From positions 1 to 18,573 of the forward strand of contig JAHEDF010000019.1 in the NCBI GenBank assembly GCA_024641365.1: DNA of 18,573 nt. The letters are read 5' to 3'. Positions within the stretch are counted from its first letter, which is position 1. Each line of letters begins with the position of its first letter. Positions 7,123 to 15,711 of this stretch are shown here, piece by piece. Made by a program: the position numbers and the translations under genes. The notes beneath the pieces were generated by a model. It had not been told where the DNA came from, searched no databases, and worked only from the letters and a program-made list of their open reading frames with translations. The stretch comes from Planctomycetota bacterium (GTDB taxonomy: Bacteria; Planctomycetota; UBA11346).

Positions 7123-8094
7123 TTAACCAACATGGTCATTTGCTGGCCAGGACTGCCCCAATGTACGTGGACCGACGCTCCCTTGGCGCAAACAACCCAG
7201 CGCCACAAGCGCGACTATAAACGGCATCGCCTGAAAAAGTTGGTAGGGAACGACGTTGTTATATCCACGACTCTGCAAGACACTTTGTAGCGCATCCACT
7301 GCACCAAAACCGAGGCAAACCAATACCAACCAGCAAATGCGCCAACGTGCAAATATGACAAGCGCCAAAATAACAAAACCCATGCCGCCAGTCATTAACG
7401 CCGTAAAACCATGAACCCGCATGAGTGATAAATACGCACCCGCTAATCCAGCCAACATACCAGCGCATAGGATTATACCAAAACGCCAGCGTCTAACCGT
7501 GATCCCCAATTTTTGACAAGCATCAGGATTATCTCCTAATGCTGAAATAATAAGTCCCAAACGCGTTGAGCGCAGCAACCACCAACTGCTAAAAATAATA
7601 ACGAACACACCAAGCAGCAAACCATATTGATGAAAGACAAGCGGTCCGACAATTGGCAAATCAAATAAAATGCGATCTACGTCTGGTGATAAGCCCGGAA
7701 TAATACCTCGCGTAAAACCAACACCGTTAGCTAATTCTGCATATCCATGCGATTGCAATAATAACCACGCCGTACCACTACCGCCCACGGCAATTAAATT
7801 TATCGCCATACCCGTCACTATTTGATCCGTTCTCATATACACAGTCGCCCAAGCAAAAATGGCTGCCAAAATTCCTGCCACGCTGATGGCGGTCAGCAGT
7901 CCAATATATGCATATCCACTTAATGCCGCTCCAGCAAAACCACCGATGCAACCAGCTAGCAATAATCCTTCAATTCCAACATTTAACGTACCACTGCGTT
8001 GTGCACACAGTTCTCCTATGCCAGCAATAATAAATGGAACCGCTGCCGTGACTGCCTGCGCTGCTAATAAAACCACCAACGTATCGTTGATCAT
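7123..8094 (-). CDS. BMP-type ABC importer, inner-membrane permease 2 (NupQ/YufQ-like)
   Basis: The product is 323 residues when started at the ATG at 8094, which overlaps the upstream permease stop as ATGA. The open frame extends to 8124, but those extra codons lie inside permease 1. It is very hydrophobic, with about eight to nine membrane segments. It carries the hallmark GELCAQRSGTLNVGIEGLLL motif (residues about 27-46) of branched-chain/BMP-type permeases (BPD_transp_2 fold) that form the nucleoside importers of the B. subtilis NupOPQ type. It would pair with permease 1 to form the translocation path, powered by the double ATPase. It is the last gene of the operon, ending 14 bases before the fourth dyad repeat. 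No clear terminator follows. Confidence 0.9.
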   Translation of the reverse strand: MINDTLVVLLAAQAVTAAVPFIIAGIGELCAQRSGTLNVGIEGLLLAGCIGGFAGAALSGYAYIGLLTAISVAGILAAIFAWATVYMRTDQIVTGMAINLIAVGGSGTAWLLLQSHGYAELANGVGFTRGIIPGLSPDVDRILFDLPIVGPLVFHQYGLLLGVFVIIFSSWWLLRSTRLGLIISALGDNPDACQKLGITVRRWRFGIILCAGMLAGLAGAYLSLMRVHGFTALMTGGMGFVILALVIFARWRICWLVLVCLGFGAVDALQSVLQSRGYNNVVPYQLFQAMPFIVALVALGCLRQGSVGPRTLGQSWPANDHVG

Positions 8095-9143
8095 GTGGTT
8101 TCTCCCTGCGGACGCAGGCGCCAACGCAATGCTAAGGCGGTACCGACCAAAATGGCTATGACCACAACTCCTTGCATGATGTCACCGACATCATGCGGGA
8201 TAGCTAATCGGCGTTCTAAATGCCGAGCACCAGTGCTCAGCATGCCCATAAATAATGCCGCTGCGATAATGCCAAGTGGATGTAAACGTCCAAGCATCGC
8301 GACTGCAATTCCGGCATAGCCATAACTGCTCGGCGTTCCGCTCAACATGCCTGTTACTCCCGCAACATGACACGCACCACCAAGTCCCGCTAAACCACCA
8401 CTAATTAACATGACTAACGCTTGTCGAGATATTACCGGCATCCCCACTACATGTGCAGCACGTGCATTAAGGCCGACTGCTTGAATTTCAAAACCAAATC
8501 GTGTCCAGCGCAAAGCGATAAATAAACAGCAGGCAAGCACAACACCAACTATAACACCACTATGTAATTTTGTGCCAGCCATCAATAATGGCAGGCGAAA
8601 ATTATCTGCAATCACAGCTGTTTGTGGAGCGGTAGTTGCCGGGTCATGTAATGGCCCTTGCACTAACATACCAACCACAGCAACAGCAATAAAATTTAGT
8701 AATATAGTTGACAGCACCACCGGAATCGAACGCCATCGTTCACCAATAGTGCTTAATAAAGCCCACCCTGCTCCTGCACTTGCGGCAATGAATAAAGCAA
8801 CTGGCAAGGAAAACCACGCTGGACCAGGAATCGCCCAGGTTGTCGCACAGCCAACCATGATAACGGCGCCAATTAAAAATTGCCCCTCGCCACCTATGTT
8901 CCACACGCCGCAGCGAAAGGCGATAGCGGCAGCTAAACCAGTAAATAATAATGGGCCTGCCTCCTGCACACTCATAGCTAAGCGCAGGATATTCCCGGCT
9001 GCACCGACACTCCATGTTGCTAGAACGGTGGTTGGTGCATGTCCCATAAAAAACAACACCACTAGCAAAATAATGACAGGCCCTGCAATTGCTGTTGCGA
9101 TAATGAGGGTGCTGTAGAGCCAATTTTTCCAGGCCCACGTCAT
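8091..9143 (-). CDS. BMP-type ABC importer, inner-membrane permease 1 (NupP/YufP-like)
   Basis: The 350-residue polytopic protein begins with a membrane helix (LIIATAIAGPVIILLVVLFFMG). It carries the family hallmark GLAAAIAFRCGVWNIGGEGQ at about residues 69-88, followed by FLIGA, and about eight to ten hydrophobic segments. It belongs to the BPD_transp_2 permease family and is the heteromeric partner of the next gene. Its start overlaps the ATPase stop by four bases (ATGA) and its stop overlaps the next start the same way, indicating translational coupling and fixed stoichiometry. Substrate specificity resides in the binding protein; nucleosides are the family-level expectation. Confidence 0.9.
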   Translation of the reverse strand: MTWAWKNWLYSTLIIATAIAGPVIILLVVLFFMGHAPTTVLATWSVGAAGNILRLAMSVQEAGPLLFTGLAAAIAFRCGVWNIGGEGQFLIGAVIMVGCATTWAIPGPAWFSLPVALFIAASAGAGWALLSTIGERWRSIPVVLSTILLNFIAVAVVGMLVQGPLHDPATTAPQTAVIADNFRLPLLMAGTKLHSGVIVGVVLACCLFIALRWTRFGFEIQAVGLNARAAHVVGMPVISRQALVMLISGGLAGLGGACHVAGVTGMLSGTPSSYGYAGIAVAMLGRLHPLGIIAAALFMGMLSTGARHLERRLAIPHDVGDIMQGVVVIAILVGTALALRWRLRPQGETT

Positions 9144-10621
9144 TTGCCGACTCCTGCCATTAATTGTGCGATATCAGCGCGCGAAGCATCGGGCCACTTA
9201 CTGGGCAGCAAGCAACCGCGCTGCATGACTAATAGGCGATCAGCAATAGCCATTATTTCATCAATATCATTGTGCACCAATAATACGGCAGCACCATTAT
9301 TTCGTGCTTGCACTAAATTCCGTAATACTGATTGGGCAGCAGCAATATCTAAGCCGCGAGTCGGATTAACAGCAATGATGTACGATGGATTACCATAAAA
9401 TTCTCGGCCAATTACTGCTTTTTGTTGGTTGCCTCCTGATAAAGTGGCAATTGGCACTTCTGCGCCCGGTGCACGAATATCACATTCTACCATTACATTC
9501 TGAACATGACGCCGCCATGCTGATAACGTTAAAAAACCATGATGGCTGAATGCCGGCATACCATAATGTTTTAGCATCACATTCTGCTCAACCGACATCG
9601 GCAAAACCAACGCATCGCGATGGCGATCATCAGGAATATAGGCGCATGTGTGCGGATCGAAAGGAGAGTGCATTACTCCGTTTGTTATGGCTACCGCACC
9701 AATTAATACATTGATTAATGTCGCTTGCCCATTTCCTTCAACGCCAGCAATCCCAACAATTTCCCCTTTTCGCACTGATAAATTAATATCGCGCAATAAA
9801 TATTCCTTTTTACTATTTTGCACACTTACATTTTCTAAGCTGATCACTTGCATAGCAGCAGCAGTTGCGGGCTGCGGTGTATTTTGAACCTGATCTACAG
9901 CCTCACCAACCATATGCGTTGCCAAAGTGTCTATCGGCGTTTGTGCGTCTCCGTGATAAGTAATTTTACCACGCCGCAGTACCGTTACGACATCACAGAC
10001 CTGGGTGATTTCTGGCAATTTATGGCTAATAAATAAAACCGCGACGCCATCTGCTGCCAAACTTTTTATTGCTACCATCAGTTCGTCACGTTCGCTATCA
10101 GTTAATACCGCTGTTGGTTCATCTAAAATTAATGTGCGCGATTCATTCGCTGATTGTTCTAGTGCAATAAGGGCTTTAATAATTTCAACGCGTTGCTGCT
10201 GACCAACAGCTAATGTTTCGACAATGGCAGCTGGATCAATGTTCCAATGCAAGCGTTCGGTACATGCACGAATGCGTTGCGCCCATTGTTGACGATCACA
10301 CCGACCCAGCGTCGACTGCAGTGCCAAAATAATATTATCAACTACAGATAAAGTCGGTATTAAAGCAAAATGTTGATGCACCATGCCGATGCCGCACTGT
10401 TGTGCGTGTGCTGGTGAGTGCACAGCGGTGATTTTATTATTTATCGAAATGGTTCCCTGATCTGGAGCCAGCAGACCAAAAACAATATGCATTAATGTTG
10501 ATTTTCCGGCGCCATTTTCTCCGACTAATCCATGCACTTGCCCTCTCGCACAGGTCAACGACACATCAGTCAATGCCGCAACCGCTCCAAATTGTTTACT
10601 GATATGTGAGAGAGTCAGCAT
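9140..10621 (-). CDS. BMP-type ABC importer, double ATP-binding protein (NupO/YufO-like)
   Basis: The 493-residue protein holds two ABC domains. Domain 1 is catalytically complete: Walker A GENGAGKST (34-42), Q-loop Gln83, signature LAVGQQQR (137-144), Walker B LILDEPTA (164-171) with Glu168, and switch His200. Domain 2 has a degenerate Walker A, GVEGNGQATL (293-302), without the lysine. It keeps a good signature LSGGNQQK (394-401), and the Walker B region reads IIAVNPTRGLD with no catalytic Glu. This asymmetry is usual in the nucleoside/sugar (CUT2-like) ATPases, so it is not evidence of decay. It couples ATP hydrolysis in the cytoplasm to the two permeases that follow. It starts 14 bases after the small-protein gene and has no strong Shine-Dalgarno sequence. 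Confidence 0.93.
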   Translation of the reverse strand: MLTLSHISKQFGAVAALTDVSLTCARGQVHGLVGENGAGKSTLMHIVFGLLAPDQGTISINNKITAVHSPAHAQQCGIGMVHQHFALIPTLSVVDNIILALQSTLGRCDRQQWAQRIRACTERLHWNIDPAAIVETLAVGQQQRVEIIKALIALEQSANESRTLILDEPTAVLTDSERDELMVAIKSLAADGVAVLFISHKLPEITQVCDVVTVLRRGKITYHGDAQTPIDTLATHMVGEAVDQVQNTPQPATAAAMQVISLENVSVQNSKKEYLLRDINLSVRKGEIVGIAGVEGNGQATLINVLIGAVAITNGVMHSPFDPHTCAYIPDDRHRDALVLPMSVEQNVMLKHYGMPAFSHHGFLTLSAWRRHVQNVMVECDIRAPGAEVPIATLSGGNQQKAVIGREFYGNPSYIIAVNPTRGLDIAAAQSVLRNLVQARNNGAAVLLVHNDIDEIMAIADRLLVMQRGCLLPSKWPDASRADIAQLMAGVGK

Positions 10622-10635
10622 TGCGTGCTATAAAG

Positions 10636-10914
10636 TTACTCACTGACATCTTTGGTATAGGTGTGCCCCCATTGACCAAGGGTGCCATAGACAGATGGAC
10701 CGTTAAAGGAGTAACCAAATATCCACATAATGCCTTCATTAATTGACATCATGACGCGATTAAATTCACCAAAGCTATCGCGATATTCAATAACCCCAAT
10801 TCGTTTTCCAAATGTAGTAGTCGATGTCCAATCCTTAATCATAAGACATTCCAATGTGAACCACACCACAACAAGGGCAGCACAGCAAATTGCGATAATT
10901 TTCTTTTTGTTCAT
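10636..10914 (-). CDS. Small membrane-anchored protein of unknown function inside the importer operon
   Basis: The 92-residue product begins MNKKKIIAICCAALVVVWFTLECLMI, a positively charged start followed by one hydrophobic segment (about 6-26) that could be a signal anchor. The rest is a soluble tail rich in Gly, aromatic and Ser/Thr residues (SFGEFNRVMMSINEGIMWIFGYSFNGPSVYGTLGQWGHTY). The two adjacent Cys residues fall inside the hydrophobic stretch and do not form a clear lipobox. I do not recognise a family. The frame fits tightly between the binding-protein gene (22-base gap) and the ATPase gene (14-base gap), which supports a real co-transcribed gene. The ribosome binding site is weak. 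An accessory role in the importer is inferred from position only. Confidence 0.65.
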   Translation of the reverse strand: MNKKKIIAICCAALVVVWFTLECLMIKDWTSTTTFGKRIGVIEYRDSFGEFNRVMMSINEGIMWIFGYSFNGPSVYGTLGQWGHTYTKDVSE

Positions 10915-10936
10915 GTTAGTCGACTATGCCTACATT

Positions 10937-11908
10937 TTATTGATTGGGAATAGTAATGGTTCCTTTGGCTAGCGCTTCCCCTGCTGTTTTAACGGCTTCT
11001 TGCAACTCTTTAGTGATTACCGTTTGTGTTAGCATCGGATTGAGCACCGCCACACAGGTACCACGCTTTAAATTTTCTTGAACTATTCCGGGTTTAAATA
11101 AATTGCCTTTCACTGCCTCTGCAACTTTCTGAAAAGTAGCGTCTAAGCGAATGACTGCACATGCCAAGGTGTGCGCAGCACAAATAGCATTATTATTTTG
11201 GTCAGCAACACAGCCAAAAACATAAACTGGGTTTTGTGGATTTTTTTCGTTGTGTTCTTTAATCGCTTCAAATACACCGCGACTCGCGGCGTCGACATCA
11301 TGATAAACAATGTCAATGCCTTGTGAAAAAAATGCTTCCGTTTGTGATTTAGATTTTACGGGTTCATCCCATGATGTATAGGCTTCAACGACAACTATAT
11401 TTGCTTTCACACTACGAGCACCAGCCAAAAATCCGCGATAACATGCTTTTACGGATGGAATAGGTGCACCACCAACAAATCCTAATTTTCCGGTTTTGGA
11501 AAGAGTGGCTCCCATAATTCCTAATTGGTAAGAAGCCTGCGATACATCAAAATCGAGTGTCATGATGCCGGGTTTTTCAATATCTGCACCACTGACTGCA
11601 ATTTTCATTTTCGTACCACTGGCTGCTACTTCAGCTGCTGGTGTTAAAAATTCATAGCCATGTGCAATAACTAAATCAAAACCATCTGCAGCATAAGAAC
11701 GTAATTCGTCCCCACTCGCTTCTTGGCTCACTTTTTGTACGACAGAAATTTCTGCTCCGAGTGACGCCTTAACACGGTCCATTGCCTCTTTCGCTAATTG
11801 GTTCCATCCACCATCGGTTACGGAACCAGAACAAATTAAACCGATTTTCATTGCCTCGCCAGCAAAGGACATCGCGAAAAAAAAGCATAATAAAACAAAA
11901 ACACGCAT
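10937..11908 (-). CDS. BMP-family (PnrA/NupN-like) periplasmic substrate-binding protein
   Basis: The 323-residue protein has a short Sec signal peptide (MRVFVLLCFFFAMSFA). The mature chain begins near residue 17-20 with MKIGLICSGSVTDGGWNQLAKEAMD, the BMP-family ligand-loop motif. Further marks are DLVIAHGYEF (78-87), GKLGFVGGAPIPSV...GFLAGARSV (140-167), SWDEPVKSKSQTEAFFSQGIDIVYHD (179-204) and VFGCVADQ (230-237). Family members bind purine nucleosides and related compounds and deliver them to NupOPQ-type permeases. The actual ligand here is inferred. No convincing lipobox is seen: the only early Cys (residue 8) comes too soon. It would therefore be a soluble periplasmic protein, unlike the Gram-positive and spirochaete lipoproteins. 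AAGG lies 8 bases before the ATG. It is the first gene of the five-gene operon. Confidence 0.92.
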   Translation of the reverse strand: MRVFVLLCFFFAMSFAGEAMKIGLICSGSVTDGGWNQLAKEAMDRVKASLGAEISVVQKVSQEASGDELRSYAADGFDLVIAHGYEFLTPAAEVAASGTKMKIAVSGADIEKPGIMTLDFDVSQASYQLGIMGATLSKTGKLGFVGGAPIPSVKACYRGFLAGARSVKANIVVVEAYTSWDEPVKSKSQTEAFFSQGIDIVYHDVDAASRGVFEAIKEHNEKNPQNPVYVFGCVADQNNNAICAAHTLACAVIRLDATFQKVAEAVKGNLFKPGIVQENLKRGTCVAVLNPMLTQTVITKELQEAVKTAGEALAKGTITIPNQ

Positions 11909-11958
11909 AGCAATTACCTTGGTGACAGTCGTGTTCTATAACTAAAAAAAGGCATGAC

Positions 11959-11994
11959 GCTATACGCACACCGTAAAGCTGTCACAAATTGTGA
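11959..11994 (-). promoter_or_regulatory. Candidate importer-operon promoter with a dyad over the -35 box
   Basis: On the minus strand TTGTGA (complement of 11982-11987) and TATAGC (complement of 11959-11964) are separated by exactly 17 bases, about 50-75 bases upstream of the binding-protein ATG. The -35 element is one arm of the perfect dyad TCACAAATTGTGA (11982-11994). This placement is typical of a repressor or anti-activator site. The arms are the reverse order of a CRP site, so CRP is not proposed. Confidence 0.5.
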
Positions 11995-12003
11995 TACACC
12001 GGC

Positions 12004-15003
12004 TTAAACCAAGCGATCATACCAGCGACGCCCAATTTCACGAGCCACGTGCAAACTTAAGTTAAACGCATCCAGATCTGCATAATCACAACGGCGCGCT
12101 AACAGCGTGCGCTCATCAGTATCTTTCGGTAAACTACTAATCGCTTTTCCAGCAGCCAAGCGCATACGCGATTCCGCAAATCGCAAAGTATGTAAACTGC
12201 TGGTTAGTTCTTCGACAGCCTCCAGCGGAATTCGCCCTAAATCGCCAAGCCGAGCAATCATATCTTCGGTTGCGCAGCCGATTGGCATTTGTGACGGATC
12301 TAATCCTAAACTCACAAACTGTGCAATAAATTCATGATCGACATAACCACCCCATCCACGTTTTACATGATCACGCCCAGCAACACTGTCCTCTAATCGA
12401 ACACGCATATCGCGCACTTCAGTTCGTGAGTTCTGGTCTATCGGCTGCGTAAATGCTGCGCTACGAATTAATGAAATCGCTTCATTGGCTAATTGTGGAT
12501 CGCCTGCTAAATAAGAGACGCGCAACATTGCCATGCGTTCCCACACGTCGCGTTTATCCTCCCAATATTTTTTTAATGCTTCGGTATTAGCCACCATCGG
12601 CCCCCCATCACCCCAGGGACGTAAGCGAGGATCTACCTCATAGACATGCGCTTCATGCATTATGCGCATTAACGTTTGTGCGATACGCAACCAAAAAGAA
12701 TCGCCATCATAATCCGCTTTGGGACAGTGGCCGCCAGGATCTGAAACAAATATGACATCCATATCACTGGCATAGGTTAATTCTTTAGAACCTAATTTAC
12801 CAAGCCCCAATACCGCAAAACGCGTTGGGCGTTTTCCTTCCATAGGAATGCCCCATTCGGCCGCTCGGTCCGCAATTACGCGCGGCAATAATGCATTAAA
12901 TACGGCTGATGCTGTGGCGGTTAATTGTTCGCCAACATCTCGTTGGGTGATGCCTTCTAAATCGCGCATCGCCGTTGCTGCTGTTTCGCGAGCGACCATA
13001 AAAGCCAACGGCTCACCAGGATTAGATAAACCCGCAATTAATGTGCGTGCTTCTGCTGCTAATACACCTTCTGAACGCAAACGTTTATTCAGTGTGTCGA
13101 TTACTTCATCAGGTAAACCCGGAAAGTCGTGCATTAATTGAATAAGAAAGCGCGACCATCCTGCTAAATCAGCAAACATAGTTAAAATATCAGCCCGCAT
13201 GCCTAATAATTCATAGAACGTCGAACGCCCACCGACGGCGTGCACAATTTCAACAAAATTTTCTAAGGTAAAATCCGGATTCGGGCTCTCGCCAATTAAA
13301 TGCAGCAATAATGGCATTATTTTAACTAAACTGCGTTCCGTGCGACTGCGACTTAATACAAAAAATGGTTCTTCAGCTAATTGGCGTAAATTATAACAAG
13401 CCTTTTTAATATCTTTAAAACCAACTTTCTCTAAATATTTTTCCGTTAACTTATCATCAGCTTCACCTTGTACTACGAGCGCCATCATGGCGTCATCTTC
13501 TTGTGTCGTGGTCAAGAAATGACGTCCAACAATTTCACGCACGTGCGTACGCACGCGTGCATGCTTACGATCAAAGCGTTCAAGTGCATCGCGTCCTTTG
13601 TAGCCACAACGATGCGCTAAACTGGTTCGACGATCATCTGCCGCTGGCATGTCATGTTCTTGCCGATCATCCCACATTTGCATACGATGTTCGACCGTTC
13701 GCAGCCAAATATAGTAGTCTTCCAATTGTCGTGCATCTACCGGCGGCATAAACCCACGATCAGTTAACATATGTAATGTGGGTAAAGTCGCGCGCTCACG
13801 TAGTTCTGGTAAACGACCACCGTACGCTAACTGAAAGTATTGCACTAAGAATTCAATATCGCGAATACCGCCTGCGCCGGTTTTAATATTTGATTCTTGT
13901 GCACGTTCTTCAATACGCCGACGCATACTACGCGCATCATCAAGTGTCTCCCATTCTGGATCTTTTGGATAAATCCATGGCTGTAATTCTTCAATTAATT
14001 TTTGTCCGAAAGTTAAATTGCCAGCAACTGGTCGGGCTTTAATCATGGCCTGACGTTCCCATGCGCGCCCGACACTATAATAATAATCATATGTTTCACG
14101 TAAACTTAATGCCAATTCACCGCGATCACCCTCTGGGCGCAGCCGCATATCAATACGAAATAAACGCCCATCATCTGCTGGATTCTCTAAGATCTGAATC
14201 ATTTCTTGACCAATGCGCTGATGATATTCGTGATAATCTGGTGGCGAATCCTCTATTTCTTTATAGAGAAAAATGAGATCAATATCACTACTATAATTTA
14301 ATTCACGCGCTCCATGTTTGCCCATCGCCAAAACGGCAAAGGCACGCTGATCAGGTGGCAATGCTGCAATATGTTCAAAACGACTATTCACAGCATGCTC
14401 AGCCATCGCAAATGCCGATTGTATAAGAACGTCGACCACGTCTGACATTTCAATTACCAATGCTTCAAAACTGAGCGAGTTCGTCATGTCACCTAAGATT
14501 AGGCGCAAAAAATGCCGGTGTTTAAATCGCGCTAAAATTCGACGACGTTGATTTAAGTCTGCACCTGCCTGTTCATGCAGCAGTGAATCGGCCAATAACT
14601 CATTACCCCATACTTGGCGATGGTGCCCCGCATTAACTATTTCAATAAAATCATCTGGATGGCGACAGGCGACATGAAATCCATAACGGCTTATATGTCC
14701 GAGGCGCAATAATAATTCCAGTCCCGATGGATCTTTTTGCCAATCGCTTAATATCGCCTCCGGATTAACACAATTGGATAAAAAACTGCGTAGGTCTGCT
14801 GGAACCCGCGATATTATTTGCGTCTCGTCTGAACGACTCGTTTGGTAGTGATGCATAAACGACAACGTCGTTCCAGCTAACTCACCATAGAGCTTTGCTA
14901 AGCGTTCTTGCCAGGTGTCATCTTGCATGCGCCCGTCAGCGTGATGAGCAATTGTGTGAACGAAAGCCTCTTTATGAGCTACGAGCTGGCAGACACGAGT
15001 CAC
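12004..15003 (-). CDS. glnE: Glutamine synthetase adenylyltransferase/deadenylase
   Basis: The product is 999 residues from the GTG at 15003, close to the family size (E. coli about 946). Two nucleotidyltransferase domains are present. The N-terminal (deadenylase) site is GKHGARELNYSSDIDLIF at 228-245, with Asp240 and Asp242; KTGAGGIRDIEFLVQYFQL follows at 375-393. The C-terminal (adenylyltransferase) site is GLGKLGSKELTYASDMDV at 733-750, with Asp747 and Asp749. GlnE modifies and demodifies a tyrosine of glutamine synthetase in the cytoplasm according to nitrogen status, usually under PII control. No glnA, glnB or glnD gene is adjacent. The start is uncertain: GTG at 15003 has only a weak ribosome site, and an ATG at 14928 (974 residues) would also retain all domains. 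It is divergent from ribE across 61 bases. Confidence 0.96.
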   Translation of the reverse strand: MTRVCQLVAHKEAFVHTIAHHADGRMQDDTWQERLAKLYGELAGTTLSFMHHYQTSRSDETQIISRVPADLRSFLSNCVNPEAILSDWQKDPSGLELLLRLGHISRYGFHVACRHPDDFIEIVNAGHHRQVWGNELLADSLLHEQAGADLNQRRRILARFKHRHFLRLILGDMTNSLSFEALVIEMSDVVDVLIQSAFAMAEHAVNSRFEHIAALPPDQRAFAVLAMGKHGARELNYSSDIDLIFLYKEIEDSPPDYHEYHQRIGQEMIQILENPADDGRLFRIDMRLRPEGDRGELALSLRETYDYYYSVGRAWERQAMIKARPVAGNLTFGQKLIEELQPWIYPKDPEWETLDDARSMRRRIEERAQESNIKTGAGGIRDIEFLVQYFQLAYGGRLPELRERATLPTLHMLTDRGFMPPVDARQLEDYYIWLRTVEHRMQMWDDRQEHDMPAADDRRTSLAHRCGYKGRDALERFDRKHARVRTHVREIVGRHFLTTTQEDDAMMALVVQGEADDKLTEKYLEKVGFKDIKKACYNLRQLAEEPFFVLSRSRTERSLVKIMPLLLHLIGESPNPDFTLENFVEIVHAVGGRSTFYELLGMRADILTMFADLAGWSRFLIQLMHDFPGLPDEVIDTLNKRLRSEGVLAAEARTLIAGLSNPGEPLAFMVARETAATAMRDLEGITQRDVGEQLTATASAVFNALLPRVIADRAAEWGIPMEGKRPTRFAVLGLGKLGSKELTYASDMDVIFVSDPGGHCPKADYDGDSFWLRIAQTLMRIMHEAHVYEVDPRLRPWGDGGPMVANTEALKKYWEDKRDVWERMAMLRVSYLAGDPQLANEAISLIRSAAFTQPIDQNSRTEVRDMRVRLEDSVAGRDHVKRGWGGYVDHEFIAQFVSLGLDPSQMPIGCATEDMIARLGDLGRIPLEAVEELTSSLHTLRFAESRMRLAAGKAISSLPKDTDERTLLARRCDYADLDAFNLSLHVAREIGRRWYDRLV

Positions 15004-15064
15004 TTGTAGCCGTAAGCTCTAAATCCCCCTTGCCTATCCCCCAGAGCTCCCATCACATAGCACT

Positions 15065-15676
15065 ATGTTCACCGGAATTATCGAACACGTCGCTCCCATT
15101 GCATCGATTGACCACCGTCATGCGGGGACCGTTTTGCGTCTGGAATTAGGTCCGTTAGCAGTCGATGCAAAATTAGGCGACAGCATTGCCGTTAATGGCA
15201 TCTGTTTAACGATTGCTGAACTGAGTGGTACGACAGCACAATTTGATGTGAGTCCAGAAACAAAATTAAAAACTACCGTTGCTGGTTGGAGTATTGGTCG
15301 CTTAGTAAATCTGGAACGAGCGCTCGCTTTTGGCCAACGATTAGGCGGTCATTTAGTCAGTGGTCATGTGGACGGAGTTGGTCGCTTATTACATCGACAA
15401 AAAGATGGTGACAGCGAACGATTTACTTTTGTCTTGCCTGATGGTGATGCCGTACGTGTAGTTGAAAAAGGCTCCATTACTATTGATGGTATTAGTTTGA
15501 CCACCTGGGATTGCGTAGGCGCACGTTGTTCAATTGCCGTTATCCCACATACATTAACAAATACCAACTTGACACAATTACGGCCAGGCATGCCAGTTAA
15601 TTTAGAAATGGATCTTATTGGCCGCTGGGTAGAAACCATGCTTCCTGATAAAAAATCAACTGGTAAGCAATCATGA
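15065..15676 (+). CDS. ribE: Riboflavin synthase, alpha subunit
   Basis: The 203-residue protein shows the two lumazine-binding barrels of riboflavin synthase. Repeat 1 begins MFTGIIE (1-7) and has VNGICLT (43-49). Repeat 2 begins near GGHLVSGHVDG (94-104) and has GSITIDGISLT (136-146), then IPHTL (160-164) and NLEMDLIGRWVE (179-190). It catalyses dismutation of two 6,7-dimethyl-8-ribityllumazine molecules to riboflavin plus the pyrimidine precursor, the last step of riboflavin synthesis, in the cytoplasm. The MFTGIIE start is diagnostic even though no clear Shine-Dalgarno sequence precedes it. No other rib genes are adjacent and no FMN riboswitch fits in the short upstream gap. It is followed 35 bases later by the ABC-2 permease. 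Confidence 0.97.
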   Translation: MFTGIIEHVAPIASIDHRHAGTVLRLELGPLAVDAKLGDSIAVNGICLTIAELSGTTAQFDVSPETKLKTTVAGWSIGRLVNLERALAFGQRLGGHLVSGHVDGVGRLLHRQKDGDSERFTFVLPDGDAVRVVEKGSITIDGISLTTWDCVGARCSIAVIPHTLTNTNLTQLRPGMPVNLEMDLIGRWVETMLPDKKSTGKQS

Positions 15677-15711
15677 TCTCAGCCCGTCATTTACTAATTG
15701 GATAGTGTCTT

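Noticed and set aside
7057..7290. Plus-strand 77-residue open frame over the last dyad repeat and the permease 2 end
   Set aside because: It has no ribosome site, overlaps the 3' end of a real gene and crosses the repeat.
8572..9117. Plus-strand 181-residue open frame inside permease 1
   Set aside because: It is antisense to a well-recognised permease and its composition is that of a complementary-strand artefact.
9140..10621. Broken second ATPase domain (Walker A without lysine, Walker B without glutamate) as a sign of decay
   Set aside because: Degenerate second nucleotide-binding sites are normal in the nucleoside/sugar double ATPases; the rest of the protein is complete.
10937..11908. 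Lipoprotein signal in the BMP-type binding protein
   Set aside because: The only early Cys is residue 8, with too short an N-region for a lipobox; an ordinary Sec signal with cleavage near residue 16 fits better.
15004..15064. FMN riboswitch before ribE
   Set aside because: The gap to the divergent glnE is only 61 bases and contains none of the conserved RFN-element segments.
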